Shown piece after piece: positions 33,501-42,895 of a stretch of 59,184 nucleotides of DNA (positions are counted from its first letter, which is position 1; every line of letters begins with the position of its first letter). The stretch is from Coemansia sp. RSA 487 (taxonomy: Eukaryota > Kickxellomycota > Kickxellomycetes > Kickxellales > Kickxellaceae). The position numbers and the translations under genes were made by a program. The notes below the pieces were generated by a model. The model made no database searches, had not been told where the DNA came from, and saw only the letters and a list, made by a program, of their open reading frames with translations. The stretch lies in NCBI GenBank assembly GCA_027577595.1, contig JANBRJ010000100.1:1-59184 (forward strand). Reading direction: 5' to 3'.

Positions 33501-34833
33501 CAAATAATGACAAGTATGCCGATAGTTGGCGGGATGGGAGGTTGAAAATATCGATTCCGACCCAGACAGCTTTGGCAAATGGTGCATACCAGACATCATA
33601 TTTTTTTGCTTCAGCTGTTTCCCAATGTTTTAGAAGCTTTGGATCCGAATACATTCTTTCCCAGCCAAACGTTTTGATGGACTTTATGTTGTAGAACACC
33701 TCATCTACCTTGTCATCATACTCATATGGCTTGCGATAAATATCCCACACATGCTTTGGACCGAGCATCTTGGATGCAGCAGTCTCAATGAAAATGTATG
33801 TAAAGTTCACAGCTAGAGGTATAAATGCCAACCATCCAATGCTAACATACAACAGTGTCAATGTCGACAAGAGTCTGGTAAATACTGAAAAGATGGAGTG
33901 TATGGTCTCAAAACTACATGCCAAGTAATTGATAGCATCGTGTGCCTTGTGTATGCGATAATTGTTTTGAAGTCCGTTGTTCATAAGTGGCAGACGGAAT
34001 AGCACTAGCTTCAATGCTTTAATAACTCGGTTTGATTCCCTGCGCACAAATGATTTGACGCGAAACAATTGCGTTGAGAGGATTGACAAGACGAATGCAC
34101 TTACAATACTTAAGTAGGGACTATGCCAGCCGTATTCCAATGGTGCATCAAAAAAGTAGAGCACACGATTTCCAGCAACCGATGTCATGGTATGCAGAAC
34201 ATCCAGAAAAAGAGTCAGTATCACTAGTGGAGCTAATGGTCGCCATGTCATTCTGAATATAGCTCTTAGCAGAAACAGCGGCTCGTCCACGTTATACTTG
34301 AATTCTTCAAGCACCGACCTCAACTGCATGCGCTTGGGAAGCGCTTCAATATCATCCAGCACAATATCGCGAATCTTTTGGATGCCAATTAAGCGACGTG
34401 TTTGTGTGTAGAGCAGCATTTCCTTGACATCCTTCAGCGTTTGTTGGCTATTTTTGCCAAGATTGGATAATAAAAGATACCCGTGGATTACAGTACATAA
34501 TAAATTGTACCAGGTTAAGCTATCGTTGCTGCTGCTGCTTATAGTTCTGTAGATACCGAAAATGTTGGCTAGTTGGAATGGACGACGCCCTTCGACATAC
34601 AGACTCAGGAGAGGCAATGCGGCAACCGACAGTGGATAGTGAATATCCGACCAGTGCACACATGCTTGAGAAGCGAGCGCCCCTAGCGCTGCATAGCATA
34701 GCAATGCAAGCGTAGCTCCTGGTGGACGGCTCCTTACTCTCTTACTCCTAGCAGCAATGAGTATCGCATACGATATCAACAAAACATCGCATATAGAATG
34801 CATAGTGGAATACCCGAATGTTAGAACACGCAT
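30508..34833 (-). CDS. ABC transporter, ABCC (MRP/YCF1-like) subfamily
   Basis: A 1441-residue full transporter: N-terminal hydrophobic extension (TMD0/L0, about 1-190), TMD1, NBD1, TMD2, NBD2. NBD1 has Walker A GKTGSGKSS (567-575), signature ISGGQKARLALARAV and Walker B VLDDPLSAVD, with Asp at the catalytic Glu position as in other ABCC proteins. NBD2 has GRTGAGKTS (1175-1183), signature FSSGQKQL (from 1339) and VLDEATANVD. Such pumps export glutathione conjugates, metals or organic anions, usually into the vacuole; the substrate cannot be read here. NBD2 carries an insert of roughly 40-60 residues between the Q-loop region and signature (about 1275-1335; WKQKWNGSGWMMRTF). The gene is AT-richer than its neighbours and intronless. 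Confidence 0.95.
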   Translation of the reverse strand: MRVLTFGYSTMHSICDVLLISYAILIAARSKRVRSRPPGATLALLCYAALGALASQACVHWSDIHYPLSVAALPLLSLYVEGRRPFQLANIFGIYRTISSSSNDSLTWYNLLCTVIHGYLLLSNLGKNSQQTLKDVKEMLLYTQTRRLIGIQKIRDIVLDDIEALPKRMQLRSVLEEFKYNVDEPLFLLRAIFRMTWRPLAPLVILTLFLDVLHTMTSVAGNRVLYFFDAPLEYGWHSPYLSIVSAFVLSILSTQLFRVKSFVRRESNRVIKALKLVLFRLPLMNNGLQNNYRIHKAHDAINYLACSFETIHSIFSVFTRLLSTLTLLYVSIGWLAFIPLAVNFTYIFIETAASKMLGPKHVWDIYRKPYEYDDKVDEVFYNIKSIKTFGWERMYSDPKLLKHWETAEAKKYDVWYAPFAKAVWVGIDIFNLPSRQLSAYLSLFAYVHLDPNSESALSAASMFQLSGLITSIQSDFSILLYQIRFLRSFVEVNYIIERALRGEYINTLRHNYLSNGDNCKDSSDQEKVYSGPIVRVNEGEFSWTKGKAVLKDISFEANPGQLVAVVGKTGSGKSSFLMSICGEVEMTKGTGSVVGSIALVEQVPWIMNGTLRENILFGREYDQEFYNKVIFSCALSDDISNWKNGDQTVIGERGINISGGQKARLALARAVYSRAEIYVLDDPLSAVDAHVKRHILDHVIMDSGLLAGKIRIMATHEEKLLPYFDTILQLDSKGNVTTLQQDACEYQPKLLDASTQLDAKTDNPESDNASLKSSLSEKPDDEEDCAAQGLPSSGKKKYSNWDNACYVLKICGLPTLTLIVILVVLAPLSKFILDGYKLAALKKDNSTGAESNQAMLNYLLINLISQIVLESIIRLEEYSRIIISGKLLNSKVKNIFLKNIIHAPVSFFDSTTRQELSNAYNNGARVISERIPFTLIEILTPLVNACFSLYRVGTNAPQLLALVPLFVWAKIKLDSTTILASSSVEAIEYKACINESKVEDVIADGQQMIRIFNVENHFTSKYIRERDTNQRILIPRSSFDDISTIMSRFLSEISHTVCKVALIAHSQIFGISISSAEFVMFARLTERLMYSASNIMDIPRKLLSYEGRTSTFRSYTDLECEKLCTDDAEIPEQSWPSLGKIEFSNFSMKYRQDLEYALKEINLTIKPGEKVGIVGRTGAGKTSLARCLFRLVGNSTCNGAILIDGHNIQSMNIRDVRAKLGIILQEPTLFNGTFRQNLDPLVKYTVEDMWSAIVKCGIVDLVQPKLGHGDDSTNDGIILDKDGDDELLKEIERWKQKWNGSGWMMRTFLYLFVRKPTLDDRRVPSIRPHGLNRYAKDTFSSGQKQLVGLCRLLMRNRKIIVLDEATANVDPESDQNMHRLIHSEFKNCTVLTIAHRLETIMNSDRIIVMDNGEVAEIGRPEELLEKKGYFAELVKANDFGE

Positions 34834-35410
34834 AGAAATTTTTCAGACCTAAAAAATTGGAGGTTAGCGATTAGTGCTGACAAGGATATGCAAAAGTAAG
34901 GCAAGAATTTCGTTAAAACAAAGGAAGAAGGAAGCAAGCCTTTATATTGACCGTAGATAGAAGGAAACCCGAAATATCGATAGGGATATAGTAAGTTTAA
35001 TTTCAACTTTAAATTTAGCTTTCTATTTTGCAAAAATAGCATGTATAAACATACATAAACTTATTCTGAATCTGAAGTCTCGTATAAACTATACATGGAC
35101 AGAAATTTCGATACACTAGGGTTTAAATCTTCAATTATATTGCAGTTACTATTTCTGATATCTGTAATGTTTGGAATCGTTAGTTATGATGCTAGCCGTC
35201 TTCATCTGAGATCTGGTCTGTTGCATCGGATGTAGACATTAGTGCTAGAAATATGTGGGCACCTCATAACCAAAAAAACAAAGACAGTGTTATAAAAAGA
35301 CATTTGTTTGCGCTACTGAACTATTGTAATGCAGCCCATATCACCACCACCATATAAACTCTACCAACAACGTCGACATCAAGTAACAAAAAGTACCGAG
35401 AAGAACAAAA
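34834..35410. other. Divergent promoters of the ABC transporter and the small secreted protein
   Basis: About 580 AT-rich bases. A strong TATA box (35292-35299) serves the rightward gene. None is clear for the ABC transporter. No other gene. Confidence 0.5.
35292..35299 (+). promoter_or_regulatory. TATA box of the small secreted protein
   Basis: TATAAAAA, 119 bases before the ATG at 35411, a usual fungal spacing. Confidence 0.6.
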
Positions 35411-35737
35411 ATGTTTAGCTACGATTCTGTCATTGCTTTTGGTCTTGCGCTTTCCATCACTTTACTTGTAGCACCAATTGTTGGTGCTTCTGCTGAGCTT
35501 GCACCAGCTACTGATACTGGAGTTCCTGCTAATAACATACATGTCTCCAGGTGCTGTGGCGGATGTGGAGGATGGGGTGGCTTTGGCCTCCTGCTTGCTT
35601 CCAGTTTCACCAACTTGCTGGACACTAATAACAACACTGCACACTACGACGATGGTATGCTCTATGTCAACAATGATGATGGCAATGCAGTCAGCAGTAA
35701 CCTCAACATTTTCACCACCAACAACATTGTTGTCTAG
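35411..35737 (+). CDS. Small secreted protein with a Cys/Gly cluster
   Basis: A 108-residue protein that I cannot assign to a family. Residues 1-28 are a good signal peptide (hydrophobic core FGLALSITLLVAPIVGASA, cut likely after ASA). A Cys/Gly/Trp patch follows (RCCGGCGGWGGFG, about residues 46-59), then a hydrophobic LLLASSF and an Asn/Asp/Thr-rich tail (TNNNTAHYDD, VNNDDGN, FTTNNIVV). With three Cys in one patch it is not a typical disulfide-rich effector; it may be a cell-wall or surface protein. A well-placed TATA box and Kozak-like AAAAATG support a true gene. The upstream leader contains CACCACCACC and no upstream ATG directly before it. Confidence 0.65.
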   Translation: MFSYDSVIAFGLALSITLLVAPIVGASAELAPATDTGVPANNIHVSRCCGGCGGWGGFGLLLASSFTNLLDTNNNTAHYDDGMLYVNNDDGNAVSSNLNIFTTNNIVV

Positions 35738-36991
35738 AGAGCTGCATCAATCTAACTTCTATAGATTATAGTCAAATATAGTATGTTGTTGCACACAACA
35801 GTTCTACAGATCTTACTTTTCACTATGTTTGAAAATGAGTTTCGGCATATGAATAAAAATAGATATACAATAATGCCTATGATGTTGTGGTGGTGTTTGA
35901 CTTGATATTTAGAGGTAGATATTGTTTGGATAGCTGACAAATGGGAATTTTATGTGGTATTTCCCAAGTATAGCAACAAGGCATACAATAATAACTTGAT
36001 ACAAATTGTCATGCCAGTTTTGAATACAATAAGATATATAATATCATATTCTTGATAGGTACTTCCTGAATGTTGTATTGACCCTTGGTGGTGTACGGCT
36101 ATAAAATAGCCTAACACTCATACAATTTCTTCATGTCATCCTCAGTCTCTATTTAGAATACATATTATACTCCTACGTAACAGTTCTAGCGTCTATAGTG
36201 TAACACAAATGTAACACCAACCGCAAAACCTGCCGCCATATCAGACACACAGTTGTTGTAACAACTTCTGATGACAATGCTCGGCTGAGCCTCCATTCTA
36301 AGCGCAAGGCTGCTATAGCTGCAACAGCCACTATAGCCATACATGGCCGGGAGCAAGCCTTCCAAGCGTAAGCACCACGGACGTCAATAAGCGCCAACAT
36401 TTATGTATTGTATCAGCTAATGCTGAAGCCGTAAGCGGCCATGCACCTTTATGTTTGTGAATAGGATTTGAATAGAATAGAATGAATTGAAGACAAGATG
36501 AAGAAAGAGTGAAATACAACGCAACTTTTATAGAGTTACGTCAAATGAAAATAAATATAGATCACGCGATCACAAAATAGCTATCCTCAGCGAAGGACAC
36601 CACATCTCATAAAGGCTCCTTGCAACAAACTCTGTCGAGTTGTTCTTGTGAAGGGAGGAGGTTCATTTCTAGAGCAATAAGGTGTGTAAATTGGCATTTT
36701 TGGGAGAGGGGGGTTTCGAATCTTCCAGTGAGAAACCGTAAGTATCTTGATGTCCTGTGTTTGTCATAAAGGCAAGCTGTATTTCTGTTGCTGCTGTTTT
36801 TGTGCTTTTGATCGAATATTTTTACCAGCGCATACCTTTCAATTTCTAGTACTTTTTGAATGATATTTTCTTATACAAACATCCCTTTCTCCCAAAGTGT
36901 GTTTCCATCGGGTTCGATTCTCAGTTTAATACGCTCCTAGTACTTGCTTATTTTTAAAACTGTATTCTCTGCATATCCTATTTAATAGCCA
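35738..36991. other. Long intergenic, AT-rich, orphan TATA box
   Basis: About 1.25 kb. A clean TATA box in TGTACGGCTATAAAA (36092-36106) has no ORF after it; the first downstream ATG is followed at once by a stop. The same 15 bases occur at 58654-58668. GGTTCGATTC-like words near 36712 and 36909 recall tRNA B boxes but no tRNA can be folded around them. No supported gene. Confidence 0.45.
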
Positions 36992-37351
36992 ATGGATGAG
37001 CTGTTTGACAAGCTGGACAAGCAAGTAGAGGCTGCGCTTGGGTCTCTCTTCCCGTCAACCGAAGGCCCGTCAGTAACCACAAGCGATGCCCAGCATAGGG
37101 CGCAAGAATTCTCGAACCAAGTGGCCTTGATCCACACGCAGCTGGTGGAGCTGAAGAGCAAAATCGAGGAGCCTCCGACAACAGGGAGCTCGCCCTTGGC
37201 TGTGCTTGAAAGGGAAATCGCTGATCTGCGCCAAGATATCGATGCCAAGAACGATGTGCTTGAGAAGCATCGCGCGACCTTGGCCAGGTTTTCTGAACGT
37301 CTTGACGAAACGGACAAGGAGAATCGCAATGCTATTGAGGGCTCCAACTAA
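36992..37351 (+). CDS. MED28-like Mediator subunit
   Basis: A 119-residue, mostly helical protein. The N-terminal helix (MDELFDKLDKQVEAALGSLF) is followed by helix 2 (HRAQEFSNQVALIHTQLVEL) and helix 3 (LEREIADLRQDIDAKNDVLE, then KHRATLARFSERLDE). The order and the phrase E-x-E-I-x-x-L-R-x-x-(x)4-K-(x)4-KH-x-x-x-L match MED28, a head-module subunit of the RNA polymerase II Mediator, judged by eye. Length is close to fungal and animal MED28 without the disordered N-terminus. Another small Mediator or coiled-coil protein is the alternative. One exon, with no introns needed. Confidence 0.6.
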   Translation: MDELFDKLDKQVEAALGSLFPSTEGPSVTTSDAQHRAQEFSNQVALIHTQLVELKSKIEEPPTTGSSPLAVLEREIADLRQDIDAKNDVLEKHRATLARFSERLDETDKENRNAIEGSN

Positions 37352-37535
37352 AAAAGAAGAGGATACCCTGTGCTGCAGTTTTACATTTAGCATGTAATTA
37401 TTTCGTTCATTTTCCTGAAATACCTCCCCCCAGTTTCAAATGTGAAGACCATTGTGCATTTTGTCCGGGTTTTCATTAGCAAAAGCAAATATCTATAGAG
37501 TGTATTATATATGGCCAATTCAAAATGGAAGCAAA

Positions 37536-40500
37536 CTACTTTGCGCGCGAAATATCCTCTGTTCCGGCAGACCAACGTCTTAAAAATTCCTTGGGATCAT
37601 CCATAGCTTTATTGTCGTGCACTAGATGATTGATTGCATTCCACAATCTCTTTATCTTGTGCTGTTCAAGATACGAGCGGACCATGAACGCTAGCTGACC
37701 ACTCGTGTCATCGCGGATACAATTGGCTAGTGCCAAAAGAACATTTTTCTGGTTCAAAAAGTACATTTCCGAGCCCAATATTCCCTCAGGCACGCCAAAG
37801 TCAATAGCAATCATATAGTCAAGGCAAGCATGCACGCCATCCTGGGATTCGCGGTACAAGTGGTACCTCTGTACATGTTCCATCACTGCAACATGTCCAG
37901 GATGAAGCTGTATAGCCCTGGATTTGATAGCGTCCAAAAGCCATACCTCCCAGAGACTGGCCATTACATACTTCCCAGCGCCCACGTACGCGCCAACTAA
38001 CGCTACCACCATATTGAACTCCCCTATGCGTATAAACTTCTCGGCGCTTGTTTTTCCGCGCTTCCCACGCACAATCTGTATTTTTTCTAGCACCTCGGGC
38101 AAGTATTCATTGCGAGGTAGAAACGCGTTGGCTGTAGTCCGAGCTTCTGCTGTCATTCTAATTTCGTTCCACTTATCTGCAAGCGCTGGTGTTACGTTGC
38201 CCTGGTAATCCATGATCTGGAACCACGCATCAAACGCATGCTCGGCCCCGACAAGGGAGCCACGAATGTTTCCCATGTACCGTATAATCAGAGAAAACGC
38301 AGAATCGCTGATACGAGTGTCCTTTGCGCCATAATTGAGATGGTGGAATATTGGCATCGCCTTGGAAACCTGGCCGGTTACAAAGCACACACGCATAAAG
38401 AGCTCCTGGATACAAGGTGCCAACGACCTGATGTCTTTCACGTGAAGAGCGTTGATGGTATCCAGGGCAGCCGGAAAGTTCTTCGACCGTTCACAACAGT
38501 ACAAGATAGTCAGCGCTAGTCGATTTGTCAAACAGACAGGGTTGCCCTTGTTCTGAATCATTGAGCGCAGCTGGGAGATTCCAAAATCCGATCCATCTCG
38601 GTAAGTAGAAGCCAGGCTAAATATACGCTCATAGAACACCTGGTTGCGTGTGTTGACTAGTGCCAGCGACCCTGGTAATATGCTGACTGGCGGCACAGTG
38701 ATAGCAAAGTCGAGAACGCTCATTGTTTGCTTATTCTTTCCTTGAACACGCAGCATCCAAATGTACAGCGGGAAGAGCCGGTGGTCTGTGGACTCCATTA
38801 CCCAAGCTTTCTTGGCCATAGCCAAGAGCTGGCTTGCATACGGATATACACTGCTTAAATCTAGGAAAAATAGCAGCCTCTCTGAAAGCATGAACGCAGA
38901 GTTGTTGGCAAAGTTGCCCATGGCCGATACTGCCCGAAAGGAGTCTGGCAAGAAGGCCAGAAACGCAGGCTCCAGATCGGCAACGGAGGGCTCGAAACTA
39001 GGAACGAGTTGCTTTGTGTGCTCTAGCTCCCACTGGACAACTTTGCGGACATGGCGCAACGAACAGGGCGAAAATAGCATTGCCCACAATAAATGCCGAA
39101 GCGGCGCTGAAACGAGCAGCGATGTTTGTGCCTGCGCCGCCTGCCCATACGCAGCTTTATCCGAGTGTTTCAATTGCAAAGACTTGACAAAATCTTGCCG
39201 CAGGGTGTGAAACTTTGTCACAAGTTTACTTGTTTTGGCATTGGCATGGAGTATATCGATCTTGCTTGTCATCGCATATACCATGCAGTCGGCGAGGAAA
39301 AGCGACCTGTTGATGCTTAGCTTCTTCCATGCGGCTTTGCTAACCTGCTTTCTTAGCGCAGCAACCGTCTTTTGATAGAAATTAAGCACCGTCTTCGAGT
39401 ACCCCGGATTTGATGGAGGTGTGCAATGTGTTGATGCTATTGAGTGAAGGTTCTCTGTGAACGGAGATCGAGGAAGTGTGCAAAGCGAGCTTGAGTAAGC
39501 CATTGCAACTGCTGTCTGCAAGGGCGTGACAGTGCAATCAAACGCTGAATTCGAATGCAGACCCATCCAAAGCTCCGAATCCGGAGATAAAGCTTCGTAA
39601 TGCTTCAGAGCATCCTCTATATTTGCTGTTTCGGCCAACGAAATACAGATCGCTACGTGGAGCTCAACATTTTGTTCCTTGCTTAGCTCTCCAAGGCTGG
39701 GCACCATTCTGAGCGCGGTGTATGGTCTCAGACAGCGGGCATAGGCCAAAACAAGCTCAAACCGGTCTGTTTTATTTAGCGAATCCTTTGGTAGCATCTT
39801 TTCCAGACTGAGCAGACGCTGAATATCCGAGGCAAATCCGGTCGCTCGAATGGCTATCGATCGATGCTCCGAGATGTTCAATACAGAGTTGTAGTCAGAA
39901 AGAATCTGCTGCGCTGTGAATCCAGCAAGGTTCCGGCTAGGCATAATGGCGAAATGAGGCGACAGGATTGCTTCTAAGACAGGAACAAGGACTTTGGTAT
40001 CGACATCGCCTATAATAGTATACGGATCGTCGACACGACGCTCGCCAAGCAGGTCCTTGCGCATTTCGAGTATCATATTAAGGCACGGGAGACAATCTTC
40101 CCAAATATGCACAGCCTTTATGACCTGCACCAGAGCCAGTGCCACTTCGGTGTCATGGATCACACAGTTTGTCTGCTTGCCAGAACTAGACCGCAGAGCA
40201 TGGCGGTGTCGCAGAAGCCTTAATATCTGGTAAGCGCGCACCAGATCGCCGTTCTGCGCACATTCCGCGAGATCCCGAAGCGCATCTTTGCGCGACACCT
40301 TTTCCTTCGTGCTAGTGAGTCCTGGCAGGCGATCGTCTTTTCTACTAGCAACATCGGTTTTATGAGAATTGACACTTTTTATAACCACGGTTTGCGTGCG
40401 CGAGAATCCAGTCGACTGAAATCGACGTGTGGTCTGCTTCGTCAGGGATTGGGCGTTGGTAGGCTTACATGACACGATCTTTCCTTTCGGGAGATAGGTA

Positions 40501-40598
40501 CTGGAACAGTGGTTCTCTACAGACAGGCCACCTGTTGTTGCTACAAGTGGCTGTTTGACAAGTGACCGCCTTGCTACCGAATTCCGAAGCAAAAACAT
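37536..40598 (-). CDS. Mitochondrial PPR/TPR-like helical-repeat protein
   Basis: A 1020-residue protein. The N-terminus is a mitochondrial presequence (LRNSVARRSLVK) with a later processing-type motif TRRFQS (about residues 57-62). The rest is helical pairs resembling degenerate pentatricopeptide repeats: DALRDLAECAQNGDLVRAYQ near 106, VEDALKHYEAL-type helices mid-protein, and ISDSAFSLIIRYMGN followed by AEHAFDAWFQIM near 770. Fungal PPR-like proteins of this size bind mitochondrial RNA for stability, processing or translation. No ortholog can be named from sequence alone, since such proteins diverge quickly. No intron. Confidence 0.6.
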   Translation of the reverse strand: MFLLRNSVARRSLVKQPLVATTGGLSVENHCSSTYLPKGKIVSCKPTNAQSLTKQTTRRFQSTGFSRTQTVVIKSVNSHKTDVASRKDDRLPGLTSTKEKVSRKDALRDLAECAQNGDLVRAYQILRLLRHRHALRSSSGKQTNCVIHDTEVALALVQVIKAVHIWEDCLPCLNMILEMRKDLLGERRVDDPYTIIGDVDTKVLVPVLEAILSPHFAIMPSRNLAGFTAQQILSDYNSVLNISEHRSIAIRATGFASDIQRLLSLEKMLPKDSLNKTDRFELVLAYARCLRPYTALRMVPSLGELSKEQNVELHVAICISLAETANIEDALKHYEALSPDSELWMGLHSNSAFDCTVTPLQTAVAMAYSSSLCTLPRSPFTENLHSIASTHCTPPSNPGYSKTVLNFYQKTVAALRKQVSKAAWKKLSINRSLFLADCMVYAMTSKIDILHANAKTSKLVTKFHTLRQDFVKSLQLKHSDKAAYGQAAQAQTSLLVSAPLRHLLWAMLFSPCSLRHVRKVVQWELEHTKQLVPSFEPSVADLEPAFLAFLPDSFRAVSAMGNFANNSAFMLSERLLFFLDLSSVYPYASQLLAMAKKAWVMESTDHRLFPLYIWMLRVQGKNKQTMSVLDFAITVPPVSILPGSLALVNTRNQVFYERIFSLASTYRDGSDFGISQLRSMIQNKGNPVCLTNRLALTILYCCERSKNFPAALDTINALHVKDIRSLAPCIQELFMRVCFVTGQVSKAMPIFHHLNYGAKDTRISDSAFSLIIRYMGNIRGSLVGAEHAFDAWFQIMDYQGNVTPALADKWNEIRMTAEARTTANAFLPRNEYLPEVLEKIQIVRGKRGKTSAEKFIRIGEFNMVVALVGAYVGAGKYVMASLWEVWLLDAIKSRAIQLHPGHVAVMEHVQRYHLYRESQDGVHACLDYMIAIDFGVPEGILGSEMYFLNQKNVLLALANCIRDDTSGQLAFMVRSYLEQHKIKRLWNAINHLVHDNKAMDDPKEFLRRWSAGTEDISRAK

Positions 40599-41128
40599 GT
40601 AACTTCTATCTGTGGATTCGCGGCTGCTATTATAGTTCCTCTCTGGCTCGCGCGGTCTGTTTAAACAAGAAACAAAAAGGAAAATGTTGGATTAGAAGAA
40701 AGGTAAAGGATAAGAGCACAGGCAATTGCCGCCGCACCAAATCCAGAAACAAGAACGAAAAAAAACAGCACTGGACTACTGGGCAGAGAAACAACGACTG
40801 AAACGGGAAGAGTTTTTTTTTGCCTTGAGCCAAAAGATAAGCCCAAACTTTTTTATTTTTATTTTTTTTGCTGCCTCTGGTGTAGGCGTGATGTGATTGG
40901 CTGTAAACAGGCTGCTTTTTGCAACTCTAGATGTCTATGACGTTGGGTGTGACATCCCATTTAGCAGAGTCTGTTCAGTCTTTCTCTGTTTTCTTTTAAA
41001 ATTCATTTATTGCATTTCATCTCTTGTAGTTTACTCTAATTTTGTACAAAATATTAAAAAGGCCGCTAAATTCTACCTGTTTTCAAACAAACATTGCATT
41101 TTGAAGGCTTTCAGAAGAACAAGAAACA
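40599..41128. promoter_or_regulatory. Divergent promoter: PPR-like gene and derlin
   Basis: 530 bases. A reverse CCAAT box (ATTGG, 40896-40900) lies about 230 bases before the derlin ATG, with TGACGTT close by, a near-match to UPR-type elements. T/A homopolymers lie at 40813-40870. No gene. Confidence 0.4.
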
Positions 41129-41941
41129 ATGCCAAACCAACTCGAAGAGTGGTATCAACAGATACCATTGTGCACACGCATATACTTGACAGCGACAGTG
41201 GGGCTAACACTGGCGGTGCAAATGGAGTTTGTGTCGCCATACCAGCTGTTCTACAACTACAACTATGCGATAACGCGCAAGCAGTACTGGCGCGTAGTCA
41301 CGACGTTTCTGTATCTGGGGCGCCTGTCTCTGGACTGGATGCTGAGCGTGTTCTTTATCGTGCGGAACTGGAGGGACCTTGAAGAAGGGTCGTATTTGAC
41401 GCGACCCGCAGATTTTGCATGGATGCTAATGCTCATGTGCGCTGTGCTGCTGGCGGTATCGCCGTATATGGGGACGCTGTTCTTGGGAAACTTGCTGGTG
41501 ACTGCGCTGACGTATGTGTGGTCGCGCCACTACTCGTACATGTTTCTGAACATCATGGGCCTGTTTACTATATCGGCGTCGTATTTTCCGTGGTGTATGA
41601 TTGGGTTCTCGCTGCTGGTGGAGAATAGATGGCCGTTTCCCGAGCTTGTTGCGATCGGGGTGGGCCATCTATTCTGGTTCTTGAGCGAGGAGTGGCCGAG
41701 ACGCGCTGAGAGCGGTGGTGTGCAAGTGCTGCGTGCGCCAAAGTTTTTGTGCAGAATCATGAACCAGGACACTGATGAGCAGCGCCGTGGCGGCTTCGAG
41801 GAGTCCGAGGATGAAGCAGTTGTAGAAGATGACGAGGAGATAGAGTCCGAGATTGCCGACAACCCTCGTGAGGCTGTTGACAGCGATATCGGCAATGAGT
41901 TGCTGCATCAGAGAGCACCGTACACCAGAGAGACCGACTAG
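41129..41941 (+). CDS. Derlin (ERAD rhomboid pseudoprotease, Der1/Dfm1 family)
   Basis: A 270-residue ER membrane protein. The N-terminal amphipathic part PNQLEEWYQQIPLCTRIYL and the derlin WR motif (QYWRVVTTFLYLG) are followed by four to six membrane segments. The rhomboid GxxxG-like GVGHLFWFLSEEWPR lies near the end of the core. There is no catalytic Ser-His pair, as expected. It thins the ER membrane so misfolded proteins can leave for degradation. The C-tail (about 210-270) is acidic (ESEDEAVVEDDEEIESE) and lacks a clear SHP box for Cdc48 binding, so it resembles Der1/derlin-2-type more than Dfm1. One exon. Confidence 0.93.
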   Translation: MPNQLEEWYQQIPLCTRIYLTATVGLTLAVQMEFVSPYQLFYNYNYAITRKQYWRVVTTFLYLGRLSLDWMLSVFFIVRNWRDLEEGSYLTRPADFAWMLMLMCAVLLAVSPYMGTLFLGNLLVTALTYVWSRHYSYMFLNIMGLFTISASYFPWCMIGFSLLVENRWPFPELVAIGVGHLFWFLSEEWPRRAESGGVQVLRAPKFLCRIMNQDTDEQRRGGFEESEDEAVVEDDEEIESEIADNPREAVDSDIGNELLHQRAPYTRETD

Positions 41942-42042
41942 ACATTAAAACAAGCATTTTTATTCATTGAATTTTGTATTTACTGTTGATAAAGTGAGAA
42001 TTCCAAACAAGAGAGGACGGGAGTATCTTTTAGCCCTACTGA

Positions 42043-42381
42043 CTATGGATTTTTCTTCTCTCCGTCGATCTTGGCCTCGAGGCGCGCAAGCTTGATGTTG
42101 ATGGACTGGAGCTCCAGATTCAGCTGGCCCTCGCGGGTGCGCAGCGCAGAGGCAGCATTGCGGAGATCATCGAGCTCGGAATTGATCGCAGACGGCGTCT
42201 CGGGCTCGTGATCTGCGGGGAGCGGCTTGGCAGAGGACCCGACCTCGCGCTCGATCCGGGCGGCCTCTTTGTTGTCCTGCCACTCCTTCAGCGTGATGCC
42301 AGCGTAGATGCCTAGCGGCGTCAGAATCGTGCCCAGGATGATTTGCTTTCGGTCGGCAAGCGTCCGCATGAACGAAAACAT
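42043..42381 (-). CDS. Small membrane-anchored coiled-coil protein, unassigned
   Basis: A 112-residue protein. The first ATG of the frame is at 42381; open sequence upstream has only non-ATG starts. Residues 1-10 are basic (MFSFMRTLADRK), 13-29 form one hydrophobic segment (QIILGTILTPLGIYAGITL), and 58-108 form an amphipathic coiled coil (LDDLRNAASALRTREGQL then ELQSINIKLARLEAKID). The short basic N-terminus plus one membrane segment suits a mitochondrial inner-membrane or tail-exposed protein, but no family is recognised. It is divergently arranged with the TRA2-like gene, 514 bases apart. Confidence 0.6.
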   Translation of the reverse strand: MFSFMRTLADRKQIILGTILTPLGIYAGITLKEWQDNKEAARIEREVGSSAKPLPADHEPETPSAINSELDDLRNAASALRTREGQLNLELQSINIKLARLEAKIDGEKKNP

Positions 42382-42895
42382 TGTCAGCAGATAGTGGGTG
42401 TGTAGAGAGAGGCGGGCGGTTGAGTTGTTGAGGCTAGCGGTTATTGAAGAGGCGGGGAGGGGAATAGATCGAGGTGAGTGTGAGTTTTTGGCGATCAAGT
42501 ACTTTATGGAGCGCAAGCAGTGGGGGGGGGGAGAAAAACTGGCTGACGAATCCCACCAGATGATGGAACTGGAGCTAGCTGCTGCCAGTAAAGTCTCTGG
42601 AACTTGCTTCTTTTGTGCTGGGCGGTCCTGTGCTAATCATCTGCATGCATCAGCCCTCAAACCACAGGCAGTCACAGCTTCTTTCACGCTCAAGGACAAA
42701 AGCAAACAGGCATAGAAGCGGAAAAGGGCAGTAATCATCGCTTTATTCTTCGTTTTTTTTTTTCGCAGTGGCTCTGACTCCTGTTTGTAACAGCTTTCCT
42801 CTTTTTTCTTCTTCCTTTTCTCCTTGTACGTGTTTTATTATTTTCTTCGTACTTTCTCCATATTTACTCCCCTTTGCTGTGTCTATTTCGCCAAA
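42382..42895. other. Divergent promoter with a G-run
   Basis: 514 bases between the small coiled-coil gene and the TRA2-like gene. It holds a run of ten G (42522-42531) and a pyrimidine-rich TRA2 leader (42780-42895). No gene. Confidence 0.45.

Noticed and set aside
36173-36400. 75-codon hydrophobic minus-strand frame
   Set aside because: No promoter or homolog pattern; sits in a gap and looks like chance.
36700-36925. tRNA B-box-like words GGTTTCGAATC and GGGTTCGATTC
   Set aside because: No A box or cloverleaf can be placed around either.
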